Positions 10,732 through 21,704 of a DNA stretch of 37,807 bases are shown here, piece after piece. Position numbers and translations under genes: made by a program. A model generated the notes under the pieces. It had not been told where the DNA came from and ran no database searches. It saw only the letters and a program-made list of their open reading frames with translations. This DNA is from Hymenopellis radicata. Taxonomy: Eukaryota; Basidiomycota; Agaricomycetes; Agaricales; Physalacriaceae. Location: the NCBI GenBank assembly GCA_015501595.1, contig JADNRX010000501.1:1-37807 (forward strand), given 5' to 3'. Each line of letters starts with the position of its first letter. The stretch's first letter is position 1.

Positions 10732-11088
10732 GGCGAACGCCCAGTGTCCAGTCTCATAGGAACGACACCAATGCAAAGACATCTTACCGTTTCTATATAT
10801 TTGGAATGTTTACATCTCGAAGCTCAGGTATGTTTCACTGAACCGCGAGCGGTATTTCTGAATGTAGGTAGTACGAGTCTTCATGGTGGGTATCCCTCGT
10901 CCTGTGGATGGTGGTCCCGCGACGCTGCCGTGCTACACACCACTGGTCGATCTTCGTCTGATGCGAATACCTGATATTCTGGAGCTGATGCTGTGTTAAT
11001 GCTTATCTGATTCTCAAGGTCGGGTATCAAGACTCCTTCGACCTGTGTGAGAGATTCATCAGTAAACTGTGTCTTTCGTGTCTAGGAG
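10732..11088. other. Duplicated noncoding segment downstream of DUF6535 gene 1
   Basis: No gene. It aligns with 32,927-33,276, for example GGGTATCAAGACTCCTTC and ATTCATCAG..AAA.TGTGTCTTTCGT. It forms part of the duplicated block shared by the two DUF6535 loci. Confidence 0.55.
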
Positions 11089-14007
11089 TTATGAACTGAC
11101 AGATTCAGCATTTTCCAAGACTGCGTGCAGCGTTTCCAAGCCTACTTCCAAGCATTCTCGCATCTGTTGATCAGAAAACCGGCGTGCAGTCCAATCCACC
11201 AAGGGATATTTGTGGAATGCCGCTGTGGCAGAGAGGCTCTGTAACGAGGGTGGCCATGGGAATAGAGGTATCTCTGCATTCGGCGTTCGGGCCCATGCAA
11301 GGATGACTTTCAGTGCCGTATCACAGTCTCTCCATGATGTATGAGTTGGGCATATTTTGGCTACTCGTTCGACAAAGTGGCCAACGGAGTATTTTGTATC
11401 TGTTCCAACAAGTAGCATGAAACTGAGTATGAGTTGTTGCGGTTGGTGAAGATATTCACAGAATTCGCGATGGTTTGAGTCCAATGTCAGAGTGTAAAGA
11501 CCCTCAATATAGCCCATGATAACCCGATTCAGGCAAGGATTCACGCAAGCATCACGATCCACGAGGTCCTCGGACACGCTGCCGCCACATATCGCCCATT
11601 CCGTGAAGATGATCCTCATCCACCTTTCATTCCTGAAGATTCGGTATGCTTCCTCGTGACCACGAGACAATGCATTGCCCATTATGTCCATGGGCATGTA
11701 GAGGTTTGACCTTTGGACATCTTCAAAATCAGCATCATATTGTGTGGAGTCGTAGAAACCTGCCCAGGTTTGGAGAAGGAATTCAAGTCTCGGAAAATGG
11801 AACTCGGGCCTTGAGGAGGACTCCCGATTGTAGAACCTTTGAATGTCAGGTAGACATGATAAGCAAGGGTTGTTCTCTGGCTCAGATGGTAAGGAACTTG
11901 GAAGTGACAGATCCATCTTGAATCACTGTTATAACACTGCACAAAAAGTCGAAATCCACCGTCCATTGGGCTGCAGTTGTGCTGCGCCTCACAACACGTG
12001 CAAGGAGTTTGAGATAGTGGCAAATTGTGTAGTAGTCCATGTCATCCTGGTGCTGAACATGAGAAAGGGCCAATTTGCCAGCAGCTATCAATATTCGGCA
12101 GTACGAAGAGATAGACTCGACTGAGACACTATCATAGCGTGCCAAGAGGGGCCATTCGAGAAGAGTATCAAAAATTTCTGGTTCAAATTTCCTCCAGACA
12201 ACTTGGATACCCGTCATCAACGATGCAGTGGGACTGAGGACAGTTTCTACACTGAGGACTGCATATAGGAATTGAGCCAATGAGCATTCGTCAATGTCAT
12301 GAGCCAATGTGCATTCGTCAATGTCATGACGCTTGAGCGCAAGACGGACTATTTCTTCCCAAATGAGCGGAGGCATGAGCACGTCGGAGTGACTGACGAA
12401 GAAGGGCACAGCCTCGGAATTAAAGGAATTCCAACTTTGACTATAGACAAACAAACTAGCAGCTCTGACATGTGGATCCCGATCTCTGCCGCATCCTCTT
12501 GATTCAAGGCGCAGTGCTACTTCAGCATTTAACTGAAAGTTATTCTCCGTTGGAAGGAACACATAAGAGCGACACAGGCGCTCCCACGGTTGGTCAGGCA
12601 AGTCGACCCTTATGAATGCTTCTTGGAGCAGTTCACGGCGTTGACTCTGCATGTTCGTAGCACCACTCCATTTCGTCATAGCATAAGAACGCGACTTGGC
12701 ATGAAGCCCGCTGATGCCCTGTAAGACAAGAGAATGAACAGTAGGGTTTGACGACATGTGATACAACCAGTCGAGAGCATCGACGGAGAGAGTATGATGC
12801 GCATCTTGGACTGCATCAGACTCTAGTTGGGCCAACGACTTGGACTGGTAGTAGTACTGCAACACCTCCGAATCCGTGAAAGACGGGTGCTCTGATGCAA
12901 TATCCAGCTTGCGAATGTCACGCCACGCCACGGAACAATGGCGGATGGTTTTCCGCCAGAGTCGTCTGATAGATTGAATACTGAGCCGAACAGCTTGATA
13001 AACATGATGAATGAAGTCGGTTAGCGGTGTCTGGTAGGGACAGTGCGGAAAGACAATAGGGATTGTGTTGCTGACGAGGTAGAGCACACAGACAAGGACC
13101 GTGAGTGTGCCAATGGCCCATGCCAGTGATATGCGTAATGGGATGTAGAAAAGGGTGAGGCCGGTGAAGAAGAGCAGGAGGGAGATGTGCATAATGATAG
13201 GGAGCATTCCAATGATGATAAGGACGCGCCATTTCTCAAGACCCATGAAGCGAAACTGGCGGATGTGGCTGCGAAGTTCCGGTGTACCAGAACGGAAAGT
13301 CATATACCTGTGCAACCATTGCTTCACAAGGACAGAAGCGAGAGCAACGACAAGGCTGGTGGTGAGACTGACGACCCACAATCCGTTGATCCAGATGTCA
13401 ATCACATCAGGCTCGAATTTCTCGGCGGGGTTGATGGAAGGAGTCGTAATATTCACTGTCGCGCCATCGACCATGGCAAGTTGAACGACGAGAAGATCGT
13501 GGAGGAGGAGAGCGGACATCTCCGAAAAGTCTGCTTGAAGGTTCTGCGAAACCTGTACGAGGAACGATGTGACAACGGCAGAAAAGAGACCAGCCTAGTA
13601 ATTCTACTCAGTAACAATACTCAATGACGAGCTTGAATACGTACGAAGACCAGCATTACATCCAAACCATCGCGGGATTGACCAACCATATTTTCGTCGA
13701 AAGCGGCAGCTTCTTCAACATAGACACGCCAAGCTCTCGCATTGGGCGCGGTTTCCTGGCCGTAAGGATCTTCTGGGAACCGCGCCACATAGTCATCATT
13801 GAAAGCCGGCCGCGAAAAGCCCTGCCTTCCGGCATCCTGCGCCAGCCCAAAGAACGTTTTCGTGGGCTGCGCCGGTTGAGGTACAGGTGCTGGAGTTGGC
13901 TGGATGTCTTCGGCCTGCATTGGCACGTCCTCCGCAACTGCGGGGCCGGGAGCAGACCCACTCGCAGGTATTTCCTGCCCGTCGTTGGATACTTCGTGGA
14001 TTGACAT
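11089..14007 (-). CDS. DUF6535 domain membrane protein, copy 1
   Basis: Intact three-exon gene of about 937 aa. Exons are 14,007-13,645, 13,594-11,936 and 11,880-11,089. The 50-nt intron 1 (GTACGT..CTAG) is clear; intron 2 (about 55 nt) is placed by frame and by comparison with copy 2. The N-terminal 80 residues are Pro/Ala-rich. The domain follows: WRVYVEEAAAFDENM, LFSAVVTSFLVQ, then INGLWVVSLTTSLVVALASV, KQWLHRY and two more hydrophobic segments, about four membrane passes within residues 120-305. This is the DUF6535 signature of Agaricomycete proteins; function unknown. The remaining 600 residues look soluble and helical. An upstream ATG at 14,052 is in frame but not conserved in copy 2, so MSIHEV at 14,007 was taken as the start. 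Confidence 0.85.
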
Positions 14008-14351
14008 GAGCGTGCTGGTAGTGTGAAAGCAAGGTGTGGACAGAAGCAGCATGGCCCTGCTGTCATTCCGTGATCTCGTTGAACCTGCATCACCGGCAGC
14101 TCGACTGAAGCGGGATCAGGTGACTTGTCGAACGAACGAAGTCGTGAGACTGACCTGACCGTAGATGCATATCCCGTTTCCCTACTGATCCTTCCAGTAC
14201 TGAACGCGATGAGTACGCTAATACGCCTTGCGCGTCTAACCAAATACTGTTTCCGTCAATCGAATATAGAAGCTGCGCTGTGAAAACGCGCGACAAATGT
14301 ACTATAATCTCATGGAGAGCCCCATCTGCCACCTACAGGCAGCAAACTCAC

Positions 14352-14580
14352 CGCATGTGCTACTACATCGTGGGTTTCGTCGTCCTCGGTCGTGCCCCAG
14401 GCAAAAGACACGACATCGTTGATAGCCAAGTAAGATGGAGCTACCACCAATGAACACTGTATACCAGCAAAGGGATTTGAATTTAAAGCAGTTCCCGCTT
14501 GGGTACTCCCCGCAAAGCCTACACCGCGCTGTAACGCACCAAATGGCGGTTTAAATCCCAAAGATGTGGTGGCGGTTATA
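14352..14580 (-). pseudogene. Unidentified coding-like exon
   Basis: A minus-strand open stretch (contains LGFKPPFGALQRGVGFAGS and INDVVSFAWGTTEDDETHD) ends at a good donor GTGAGT at 14,351. The composition is protein-like, but I find no partner exon on either side and no family. It may be a stray exon left upstream of DUF6535 gene 1; copy 2 has no counterpart that I can see. Confidence 0.3.
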
Positions 14581-14754
14581 AACAGGGCCGAGGCTACTGC
14601 AGAGGCATGTTGTCAAGGCGATGCGCCTACTGCACTGCATTTCAACGCGCTGGGAATAGCATACGCCGATTTTCTTTCCCTCTTAAACCGTCATTCCACG
14701 GCGATTTAGAGCAGTAGTCAGCGCATTCGATATCATAGGCGAAAGGTCGAGCTT

Positions 14755-14911
14755 TATCAAATTAAAACACAGGCAATAGGGATGTGCGGCGGTATAACGC
14801 ACCAACTTGGCTCCTAGCGGCGGTGCTAGAAAGATTCCTCCTCCACGGTAAAACTGACACGCCTATTCGTTTATGGTGGTCCAGAAATCGGAGCAGTTCC
14901 TAGGAGACAGT
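14755..14911. repeat. Strongly decayed R1-like remnant
   Basis: Scattered matches to R1 in the right order: GGTATAACGCACCAA, then CTGACACGCCTATTCG against CCGACACGTCTATTCG, then GGAGCAG. The match is weak, but order and spacing fit the R1 copies at 10.1 and 25.5 kb. Confidence 0.35.
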
Positions 14912-15687
14912 GGTATCTGTGGAACAGAGCAGTAATCGATTGGTTTTTGATATGGGCCAACGAAGATTTCCCGCCAATCCCAGGCATCCTGATGATGAAT
15001 GTGTATCGTGTTCGGATACTCTTGCGGTCACACAACAAAGCTAAAGCCTGGAATAAATACGACTGGGATGTACTCATATTCAAGGTGGTGTCATTTGACA
15101 GTAAACGTAGATCTATAATCTAGAGGAAGGGTGAGCAGATGTTTCATGGAGCAAGGGAATCTGCGCACAGCTTACTACAGAACCCGCCGTGCCTTGGCCG
15201 CAAACCCCCCTTCGTGAGAGCTAGGGAGGAGCATGCAGGCCAGAAGAGAAGAAAGTAGAGCGTAAACCACTGAGGAAGGTGACTTGCTCGGAGGAAATCA
15301 ACATGAAGGCATTATGAACACCCAAACGAAAACGTACCGGACGTCAAATTTCAGACACGCCTTAACGACCTGAATTTACCAAATTCATCTCTGTATTCAT
15401 GCCAGACACGTGCTGGGGGCTCGTCGAAGACGAAGAGCTCTCGGGGCCATGGAAAGTTTTCGCGACGTCGGTTACCTGATAATTGAAGTGGGCTTTGTTG
15501 ACTTCTCGTGCGCGCGGTGCTGAGAACAGGCGAACAGGAGAAAGGTGCGCGAGTCATGGTGGCTGGAAGTCTGATATGGGTTTCCATATTGGCGACATCA
15601 GCCTGACGAATATTTCTTCGTCGGTCCCAGCCATGGTAGAAATTGTGGGAGCGTCTTTTGTTTATGCTGGTGGCAGGTGTGCAAGGG
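14912..15687. other. No recognisable gene
   Basis: Open frames occur on both strands but show no family match and no convincing exon chain. Confidence 0.35.
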
Positions 15688-15750
15688 GACGATTGGGAAA
15701 TCAAAGAGGCGTTTGAGCAATTCGACACGGACAAGGACGGCGCCATGTCC
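15688..15750 (+). pseudogene. Centrin EF-hand 1 fragment (plus-strand half)
   Basis: Translates as DDWEIKEAFEQFDTDKDGAM. EIKEAFxxFDTDxDG is the start of the first EF-hand of centrin (CDC31-type, a calcium-binding protein of the spindle pole body). It stops inside the calcium loop, and the next sequence on this strand is the rest of centrin read backwards (next entry). A fragment only. Confidence 0.7.
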
Positions 15751-15752
15751 AT

Positions 15753-15877
15753 TAGGCCATGCCGCCCTTGTCGTTGTCACGCAGGACTTTCAGGACTTCC
15801 GCCTTTTTCATATCGAAGCCTATGGCGCGCATCGCGACTTTGAGCTCGTGGTAGTCGACGGCGCCGTCCTTGTCCGA
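15753..15877 (-). pseudogene. Centrin fragment (minus-strand half), inverted join
   Basis: Minus-strand translation begins [20 protein letters not shown] and runs through [16 protein letters not shown], i.e. the end of EF-hand 1 and the linker into EF-hand 2 of centrin. It is undamaged in frame, unlike the copy at 29.04 kb, which lost 10 nt here. Both halves share the 15-mer GACAAGGACGGCGCC in opposite orientation. The 5' flank (15,880-15,938) is the same sequence that precedes the other centrin copy, so it is part of the centrin-R1 unit. Confidence 0.75.
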
Positions 15878-15929
15878 CGGCTCTGGACTGGACGATGGGC
15901 GTGGAAGGAAATACAGAGTCCGAATGGAC

Positions 15930-15938
15930 GCTGGGAGC
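15930..15938 (+). repeat. Target-site duplication, left copy (GCTGGGAGC)
   Basis: Nine bases identical to 25,283-25,291 flank the 9.34-kb element. The flank to the left of this copy continues in the uninterrupted sequence at 29,105-29,160, and the flank to the right of the other copy continues from there. Confidence 0.85.
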
Positions 15939-15977
15939 TAGTCTTGGCTTTGTGTGGGGGTCCCACTGAGTGGTGCC
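15939..15977 (+). repeat. Left terminal inverted repeat
   Basis: TAGTCTTGG followed directly by CTTTGTGTGGGGGTCCCACT and GAGTGGTGCC. Pairs with the right end as described for the element. No extra sequence separates the outer 9 nt and the inner 30 nt at this end. Confidence 0.75.
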
Positions 15978-16131
15978 TCGGAGTTTGAATATATGTTCGG
16001 CCCGAGCCCAAGCGCCGGCACAATGTAATCTAAAAATACATTCCTTGCTCTTACATCCATCTCCTTTCTTTCAAACTCGTCCTGTCCTTACTCGAATGCT
16101 CGTTTAATCAAAATCACCGTAAACTTCACCT

Positions 16132-18369
16132 ATGTGTGCTTCTTCCCGCGATTGGATAGATGTTACCCTACGAACTGCCTGCAATGTCGAAAAACTTCGG
16201 GTTGCGCAACTTGATCTTGCAGAACACATATATGCCGGAACAGATGTCTTCTGTACGAGTGCGACAGGCTCTGGTAAAACCATTCCCTTGCAATCGGGGC
16301 CTCTCCTTGCTCATGCTCGCGGGGAACGAGGTATTGCCATCCTGGTCGTGCCTACTAAAGTATTAGCAGAACAACATGTAAGTACTGAGCTTTCAATGAA
16401 ATCCTTCTCACTGAACTATACCCTCAGGAAGAAGTGGCTAACAGGTGGCATCTTCGTGCCCTTGCAATCAACGAGGATACAGTCCGCCGCTCGCGTGTTA
16501 CAGATCGAGATTTGTTTCGCGAGTTGGCAGAAGGAACTGACGTGCGTGTCGGTATCATGACACCACAAATGCTGGCCAGCGAACACATGAGCTCGCTTTT
16601 TAAGCAGCAGTCATTCCTCCAGCAATTGCGCTGGTTTCTTGTCGACGAGGTGCATCTCTTCGACGAGAAGGAGAGTGTGTTCGCCGTTCCTTACCAGACA
16701 CTCAGTTTGCTTCGGGTTCGCATGCTGCCCTCCGTCATCTGGGTCTCCGTTACTGCGACAGCCACCCCCGACCAAGCGTTGCACATAGCACGTCGTTTGG
16801 GCTATCGGCCGTCACAGTACATCAACGCTCGATATCCTATTGACCGGCCCAATCTGAAATACTTCCCTTGCTTCTATAACCATCCGACAAGCTCAACAGA
16901 TCATCTCGACTTCTCCTTCCTCATTCCCTTTGGCCTTACTTCGGCTGAAGAAATCAAACCAACTATCTTATTCGCCCGGACTGTTGATCGCGGATACAGT
17001 ATCATGCATTTCCTCGATAATCTCATTCCCCATTCTATTCCCAACCGACACCGCCTAATAAAGCTATTTAATTCAATCATGCCGGCGGACTATCGAAAGG
17101 GATTGAAGCGAGACTTTAAGAGTGGCGCTGTTCGGATCATCATCATCACAGAGACAGCAGCATATGGCTTCGACGTGCCCAATGCTCGACAAGTTGTTGT
17201 CACCGATCTTTGTTATTCTTATGCGGAGCTGCAGCAGATATTGGGAAGGGGAGGACGGGATGATGAGCCGACACGAGTTTATTCATTCGCTCCTACTTGG
17301 CTCAGGGAGGTCCCAGCAGCGGTTGCCGCTGCGAGCATACAGGGAAAGAAGGACATGATTAGACGTGCTGGCCTACCACCTGTAATGGTCGAGTTCTACA
17401 ATCCTACACCCCGCCGATGCTCTCGCGCAGTAGAATGTCACCATAACGGTGAAGCACTATCCACTCCCCCGAATTCAGACTGCTGCTACCCCATTCACGA
17501 TCCTGGAGCGCGCGATGAGGATCTCCGGATCGTAGCTCAATGGTCAGACTTCCTTTCACAGCGCCAGCTTTCTGTGCCTGGGGTTCCCCGTTTAATTACA
17601 GATCGAACCTTTCGCGCCCTTGAACCATCAATGAAGGATTCTCTCCGCCTTCTTCTTGATCGTTGGCGTCATAAGGAATGGGCGTCTATCCGTCCCAACC
17701 GAAACGAGCCATGTGAGAACTTCCTACCTCGCGGAGTTCTCGATCGTGTGGTTGCTCGCTCACATCTGTGCAGTACACTTCCACGCTTGTGTTTGATTGC
17801 GGAAGGCTGGGAATATGCCGATACACATGGCCAACTTCTATTGGCCTATCTTCACACTGTCCTCAAGGGCTTCAACGACATCTTTGCTCAGCGTCGCGTA
17901 GAGGAAAGTGACGACGAGTCAGCTTCAGAGGATGAAGGGAGAACTCTTTCATTGGAAGAGCAATACCTTCGCGATCATGCTACAAATGCTGTCCTCTCAT
18001 TCTTCTGTCGCGAGAATGGTGATAGAGTGTCGGGGACCAAGCCCGAGCTCCTTGAGCGTGTCCTAGATTTTCACGTAAAGTATGTATTCCACGTTTGGAT
18101 CAAGTTTCGTTCTTTGTATTCACGAGTCTTAGGGCGGGAACACCAGTACCTGGCGAAAGCGAAATCGCACGTGCAAAGAGTGAAGTCGCCTTGGCAAAGG
18201 CAGAGAAGATGAATACTGACACAGTGCCCGGTGCTGCAGTTCTCGTAGAAATACCACTCCTTGCTTCTGTCAACAGTACAATTCCAAACTCTCGGGTCTA
18301 AAGCGACCTCGAGCACGTCAACGTCTGGCTTCTGGCAAGGAAAATGAATACCCTAGTACTACTACTTAA
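16132..18369 (+). CDS. RecQ-type DNA helicase of the mobile element
   Basis: ATP-dependent superfamily 2 helicase, about 690 aa. Exons are 16,132-16,377, 16,428-18,079 and 18,133 onward, with 50- and 53-nt introns. Motifs: ATGSGKT (Walker A, 44-50), DEVH (motif II, 155-158, in place of DEAH), SVTAT (III, 189-193), TETAAYGFDVP (V, about 323-333) and QILGRGGRD (VI, 352-360). A cluster of Cys/His (about residues 400-440) resembles the RecQ zinc-binding region. FCRENGDRVSGTKPELLERV near 610-640 looks like a SAP DNA-binding helix pair. The frame of exon 3 closes at 18,301. A basic tail KRPRARQRLASGKENEYP is open in the next frame up to TAA at 18,367-18,369 and is probably the true C-terminus, reached by a last intron or after a frameshift. 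Likely helps move or repair the element; inferred. Confidence 0.85.
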
Positions 18370-18433
18370 TTACACAGTACATCACCTATACAGTTACAAT
18401 ACATTCGCCACTAGTCTACGTATATAGCATTAA

Positions 18434-18750
18434 CTACTCGCCTGTTACAAACTCAGCTACATTCGTTACTCCATTATTGGATGTTACGGGATTCGCGGGT
18501 GTCTCGGGAAGTTCCTCAGAAGTACCTTCGCCACTGGCCTCCTCCGCAGGATGGACAGATCCATCTCGCAGTGTGCGTATCAGGAAAGTATTAAGCTGTC
18601 CATCGGTAACGATATGAACACCGGAACTGTATTCGTTCCCTACACTGTATGTTTGCGAACGCCCTTTTGCAAAGCGGAGCTGGTAGTTCGTTCGGTAGTG
18701 AACATCAGGAAAAAGGTCCCCGGGTTATATTGTGAGAATAGCTGGGGAAT
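18434..18750 (-). pseudogene. Unidentified 3' exon, convergent with the helicase
   Basis: A minus-strand reading frame gives FPDVHYRTNYQLRFAKGRSQ, then VHIVTDGQLNTFLIRTLRDG, and ends ..TNVAEFVTGE with TAG at 18,434-18,436, only 64 nt from the helicase stop. The upstream part (QLFSQYNPG) joins if one G is restored in the run near 18,722. The composition is clearly protein-like, but I do not recognise the family and cannot find the 5' exons with confidence. It could be part of a third gene of the element. Confidence 0.4.
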
Positions 18751-19278
18751 AGGACTAATCTGACTATTCCGCTTCTTTAGAAGGATTATCACGATTAGCC
18801 AAAAGTTTACTTTTTAAATAGGTCCCCTGGCTCTTTTGGCTCCATTATCACGGAAAAGCACAACATTTTCCGCCAACTGGTCAACGATTTCTAGCAAACC
18901 AACAGCAGATCCCCAACCCATTACAGTTGTATATAGGCTTGTACTCAGTTTTAGACAGTTGTGATATATGTGGTACACGGCGTAATATTGCAAAGGAGTG
19001 TGGTACATGGCCTATTTACGACGTGCTACAGAGCTACAGCCTAGTATGAGGACAGCATGCAATACTGCATGAAACGAATACGGCACGAGACGCCGTGCAG
19101 CACAACCACCAATCAATGATTTCTAGAAGATTATTAGTGGATGAATTGGGAAGAGATGAATATGTACGTACATTAGCCACACCACCGGAGGCTTCCTGCA
19201 TCGACGATGGCAATACAAAGGCTCGACAACGTTAAACATCACATTAACCTTTAGATCTGCCGTCGAGAAGATTAAGAC

Positions 19279-19870
19279 TCAGAACAGCGTGTCGTCCATC
19301 AGGACGGCGTGGAGCTGCATAGATATCAGTAGGATCCAAATAGAACGAACGATCATCGACTTACGGTGGCGACTGAGGAGCAGATATGAGGGGTTTGCCC
19401 GAGTCGGAGGAAGCTGTAGACAGGCGTCAGACTGTCGGTGTAGATAAAGGACAGCGCGAGCACGGACATGATGTACGACCGTCGACCGTCTGAGGTTTAG
19501 TTCTGGTCTCCTCGAAGGACGAGTGTAGGGTGATAAAACACTGTAACAGTATTAGTAAAGGAGCTGAGAGAGTACAAGGACACGCACGTAGGTTGATAGA
19601 CCAATCAAGCGTAGCAAATACCGACGATGTCCTTGCCAGCCTAAGGAGCTGTCTGAAGCATCAGGTAAAACTGTAATGAGATGAGGTCACAAACGGTTAA
19701 TAAGACAATGGGCGGCGGCTGGCGACGAGAGCGAAGAGATTTCATGAGATTGATGCATACTCACTGGGAAGCAACGTGCACGACGATGAGCTGGTCGGTC
19801 TTGTTGCCTACACTTTTGTGTTGTGCTGCGAAAGGTGGCTGCGACACGGACTCTCCATAATTCGGGGACT
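19279..19870 (-). pseudogene. Multi-exon coding-like remnant inside the element
   Basis: The last intron is textbook quality: GTAAGTCG..TACTGATATCTATGCAG, 19,364-19,315. It joins LTPVYSFLRLGQTPHICSSV-AT to LHAVLMDDTLF and a TGA at 19,279. Further upstream, another intron (GTGCGT..TTACTAATACTGTTACAG, about 19,590-19,545) joins WQGHRRYLLRLIGLSTY to VFYHPTLVLRGDQN, where a TAA closes the frame. A third coding-like piece (VPELWRVRVAATFRSTTQKC) lies near 19,860-19,780. I do not recognise the protein. It is cargo of the transposon or an older nested repeat. Confidence 0.35.
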
Positions 19871-19879
19871 CCGCCGCTA

Positions 19880-20860
19880 GTGTCGATGTATTGTCAATGA
19901 CGGGGAGAGAGAAAGGTGGTCGCGAAGGCGGAGTTCAAAAAACGGTTACAACTCGAACATGCACGTGGGCGCTGCGCACCCACGCACGGACCAGGGGCGT
20001 CTAGACCATTGATCGAGCTGCAGCTGGACTTGACATACAATCTCTTGTATTTCCTACTAGTCCAACATACGCTCTCAGTTGTCCCGCTCTCGCCCCTCTG
20101 CTCTATAAGTGTCTGGCTAATTGAACCCGCCCGTTGCTTCCTCTGCCGGCACACAAAAGCACGGTCAGAGTACGGTGTCGCTTCCGGTAGGAACACCTTG
20201 CCTTGGCCAAGCCCAGGCAGCCTCCAGCATGACGCTCGTCATTGTCGCCGTACCAACACTGGACTGGATCTGGAGTAACGACATACTTATCAGCGTCACG
20301 ACACAAGCTCTTCAAATGAGCCGCGTACCGCGGATTTCGAAAGGGTTCCATCCTTGGGCTATTCACATCGTTCCGGGAGCTTGACTCTTTACACGCGGTC
20401 AGAACTCTGCGCACAACACCATGCTTGGTGACGGCGGCGCGATCTGTGTTCTACCTTGTTGCAAAGACGACATGGGCGGTATGGACTTCACTGTACGTCC
20501 GTTTGCTTGTGACAGTCTTAACATGTATATACCATCCTGCAGATACTACCGAAACCGGCACACGACGGCCAGCGTATCTACCATTGAGGCCTCAGATTTG
20601 ATACAACATGGTGCGGTCCTATTCGCGTCCCGAGGTTCCATACCCCTTCACTCAATCTGTTGACGCGCATCCGTCCACCATCTTCGACATGTACATTCAC
20701 GCGTCAAGCTGCCCTAAAAAGCGCGCACGTTGTCCCGTCGCTCTCTGCGCGGCCGTACTAGGAACATGTAGAACGTAAACAGGATGAGGACGACAACGAC
20801 ACAATGCTCACTTGCCGCAAGTTCTTCGACCACCTCTCACAGACCACTCATCCATGATTT
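19880..20860. other. Element interior, no gene recognised
   Basis: Several overlapping open frames on both strands without family match. The minus-strand stretch MEPFRNPRYAAHLKSLCRDA (about 20,350) looks somewhat protein-like but has no partner exon that I can support. Confidence 0.3.
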
Positions 20861-21130
20861 GTGCTGCGAAGAGGCACACAAGCCCGCAGCAGAGTTCACC
20901 TTCAAGGGCGGTTACCCCACCCCTTTGCCGGCTGCTCTTACCGACACTGGCTGGGGCGAGTTCCCCAAGACTGACAATATCTTGTACGTATCGACATTGT
21001 CCACACTCGAAACATAGCTCATGTCTACCTTCAGATTAACCCACGGACCCGATTCCATCTATAAGGTTAATTCACTTCTTCTTGTTATCCACACTGCGAA
21101 GGAAAAATGGGCGTCCAGAGACGAAAGCTG
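20861..21130 (+). pseudogene. Unidentified two-exon coding-like fragment
   Basis: Exon-like piece ending at 20,983 (contains FTFKGGYPTPLPAALTDTGW and GEFPKTDNI), a 51-nt intron (GTACGT..CTTCAG, 20,984-21,034) and a continuation LLTHGPDSIYK. Frame is kept across the intron. No start, no family recognised, and the frame closes soon after. Possibly a captured host fragment inside the transposon. Confidence 0.3.
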
Positions 21131-21704
21131 GGGCAGAGGATATTCATATGGCATTCGGTAACGGTGGTAGGAGCCCTCAAGAGATCCCGAAAATGATGCC
21201 GCTGGGTATCTCGGGGAAGATGACACGTCCTCGGCGGATAATGTCCTTGCGAGGGAGCAGACATCGACCAAGGCTGCGAGAAGTCGTGTGCTCATCCTCG
21301 GGGTGCACGCGGGTGCGTCTTCGCGGGATGCTCCTCCTATGCGTCGTGCCCTCTGCCTCTTCGCGTGTCCGTCCTGTACAATGTTGCTACGGATGCGCCG
21401 GTCGACGTGTCGGCATTCACTGTACGCCGTGAGCCGCCTCCAGGTGCGCGGTATCTTCCTATGTCTGTCCGCCCTGTCGAGGTTTGAAGGATAGGATGGA
21501 CTGGACAAATAACAATTTACTTGACCATAATAGTACCATTAACCAGGTAATCCCCCAGATTCATCCAATTTATTTGACTGCTCTCATTTTTATCGTGCGA
21601 TGTGTGAGTTTTTATTCATATTAGTTCGGGCTGCGGGTAAGAACATCCTAATCGCGACTATTTCGTGTATTTTAGTCGAAATAGCACGATTCCCGAAAAT
21701 AGTA
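21131..21704. other. Element interior, no gene recognised
   Basis: GC-rich and frame-open on both strands up to about 21,440, then AT-rich up to the end of the DUF6589 gene. No supported feature. Confidence 0.3.

Noticed and set aside
14007..14052. An in-frame ATG 15 codons upstream of the chosen DUF6535 gene 1 start
   Set aside because: The corresponding stretch in copy 2 has no ATG and is not in frame; MSI(H/R)EV is the first conserved methionine.
18711..18830. Direct repeats AGGTCCCC around about 106 nt as a possible small insertion
   Set aside because: The repeats are only 8 nt in a purine/pyrimidine-rich context, and excising the segment does not restore a continuous frame.
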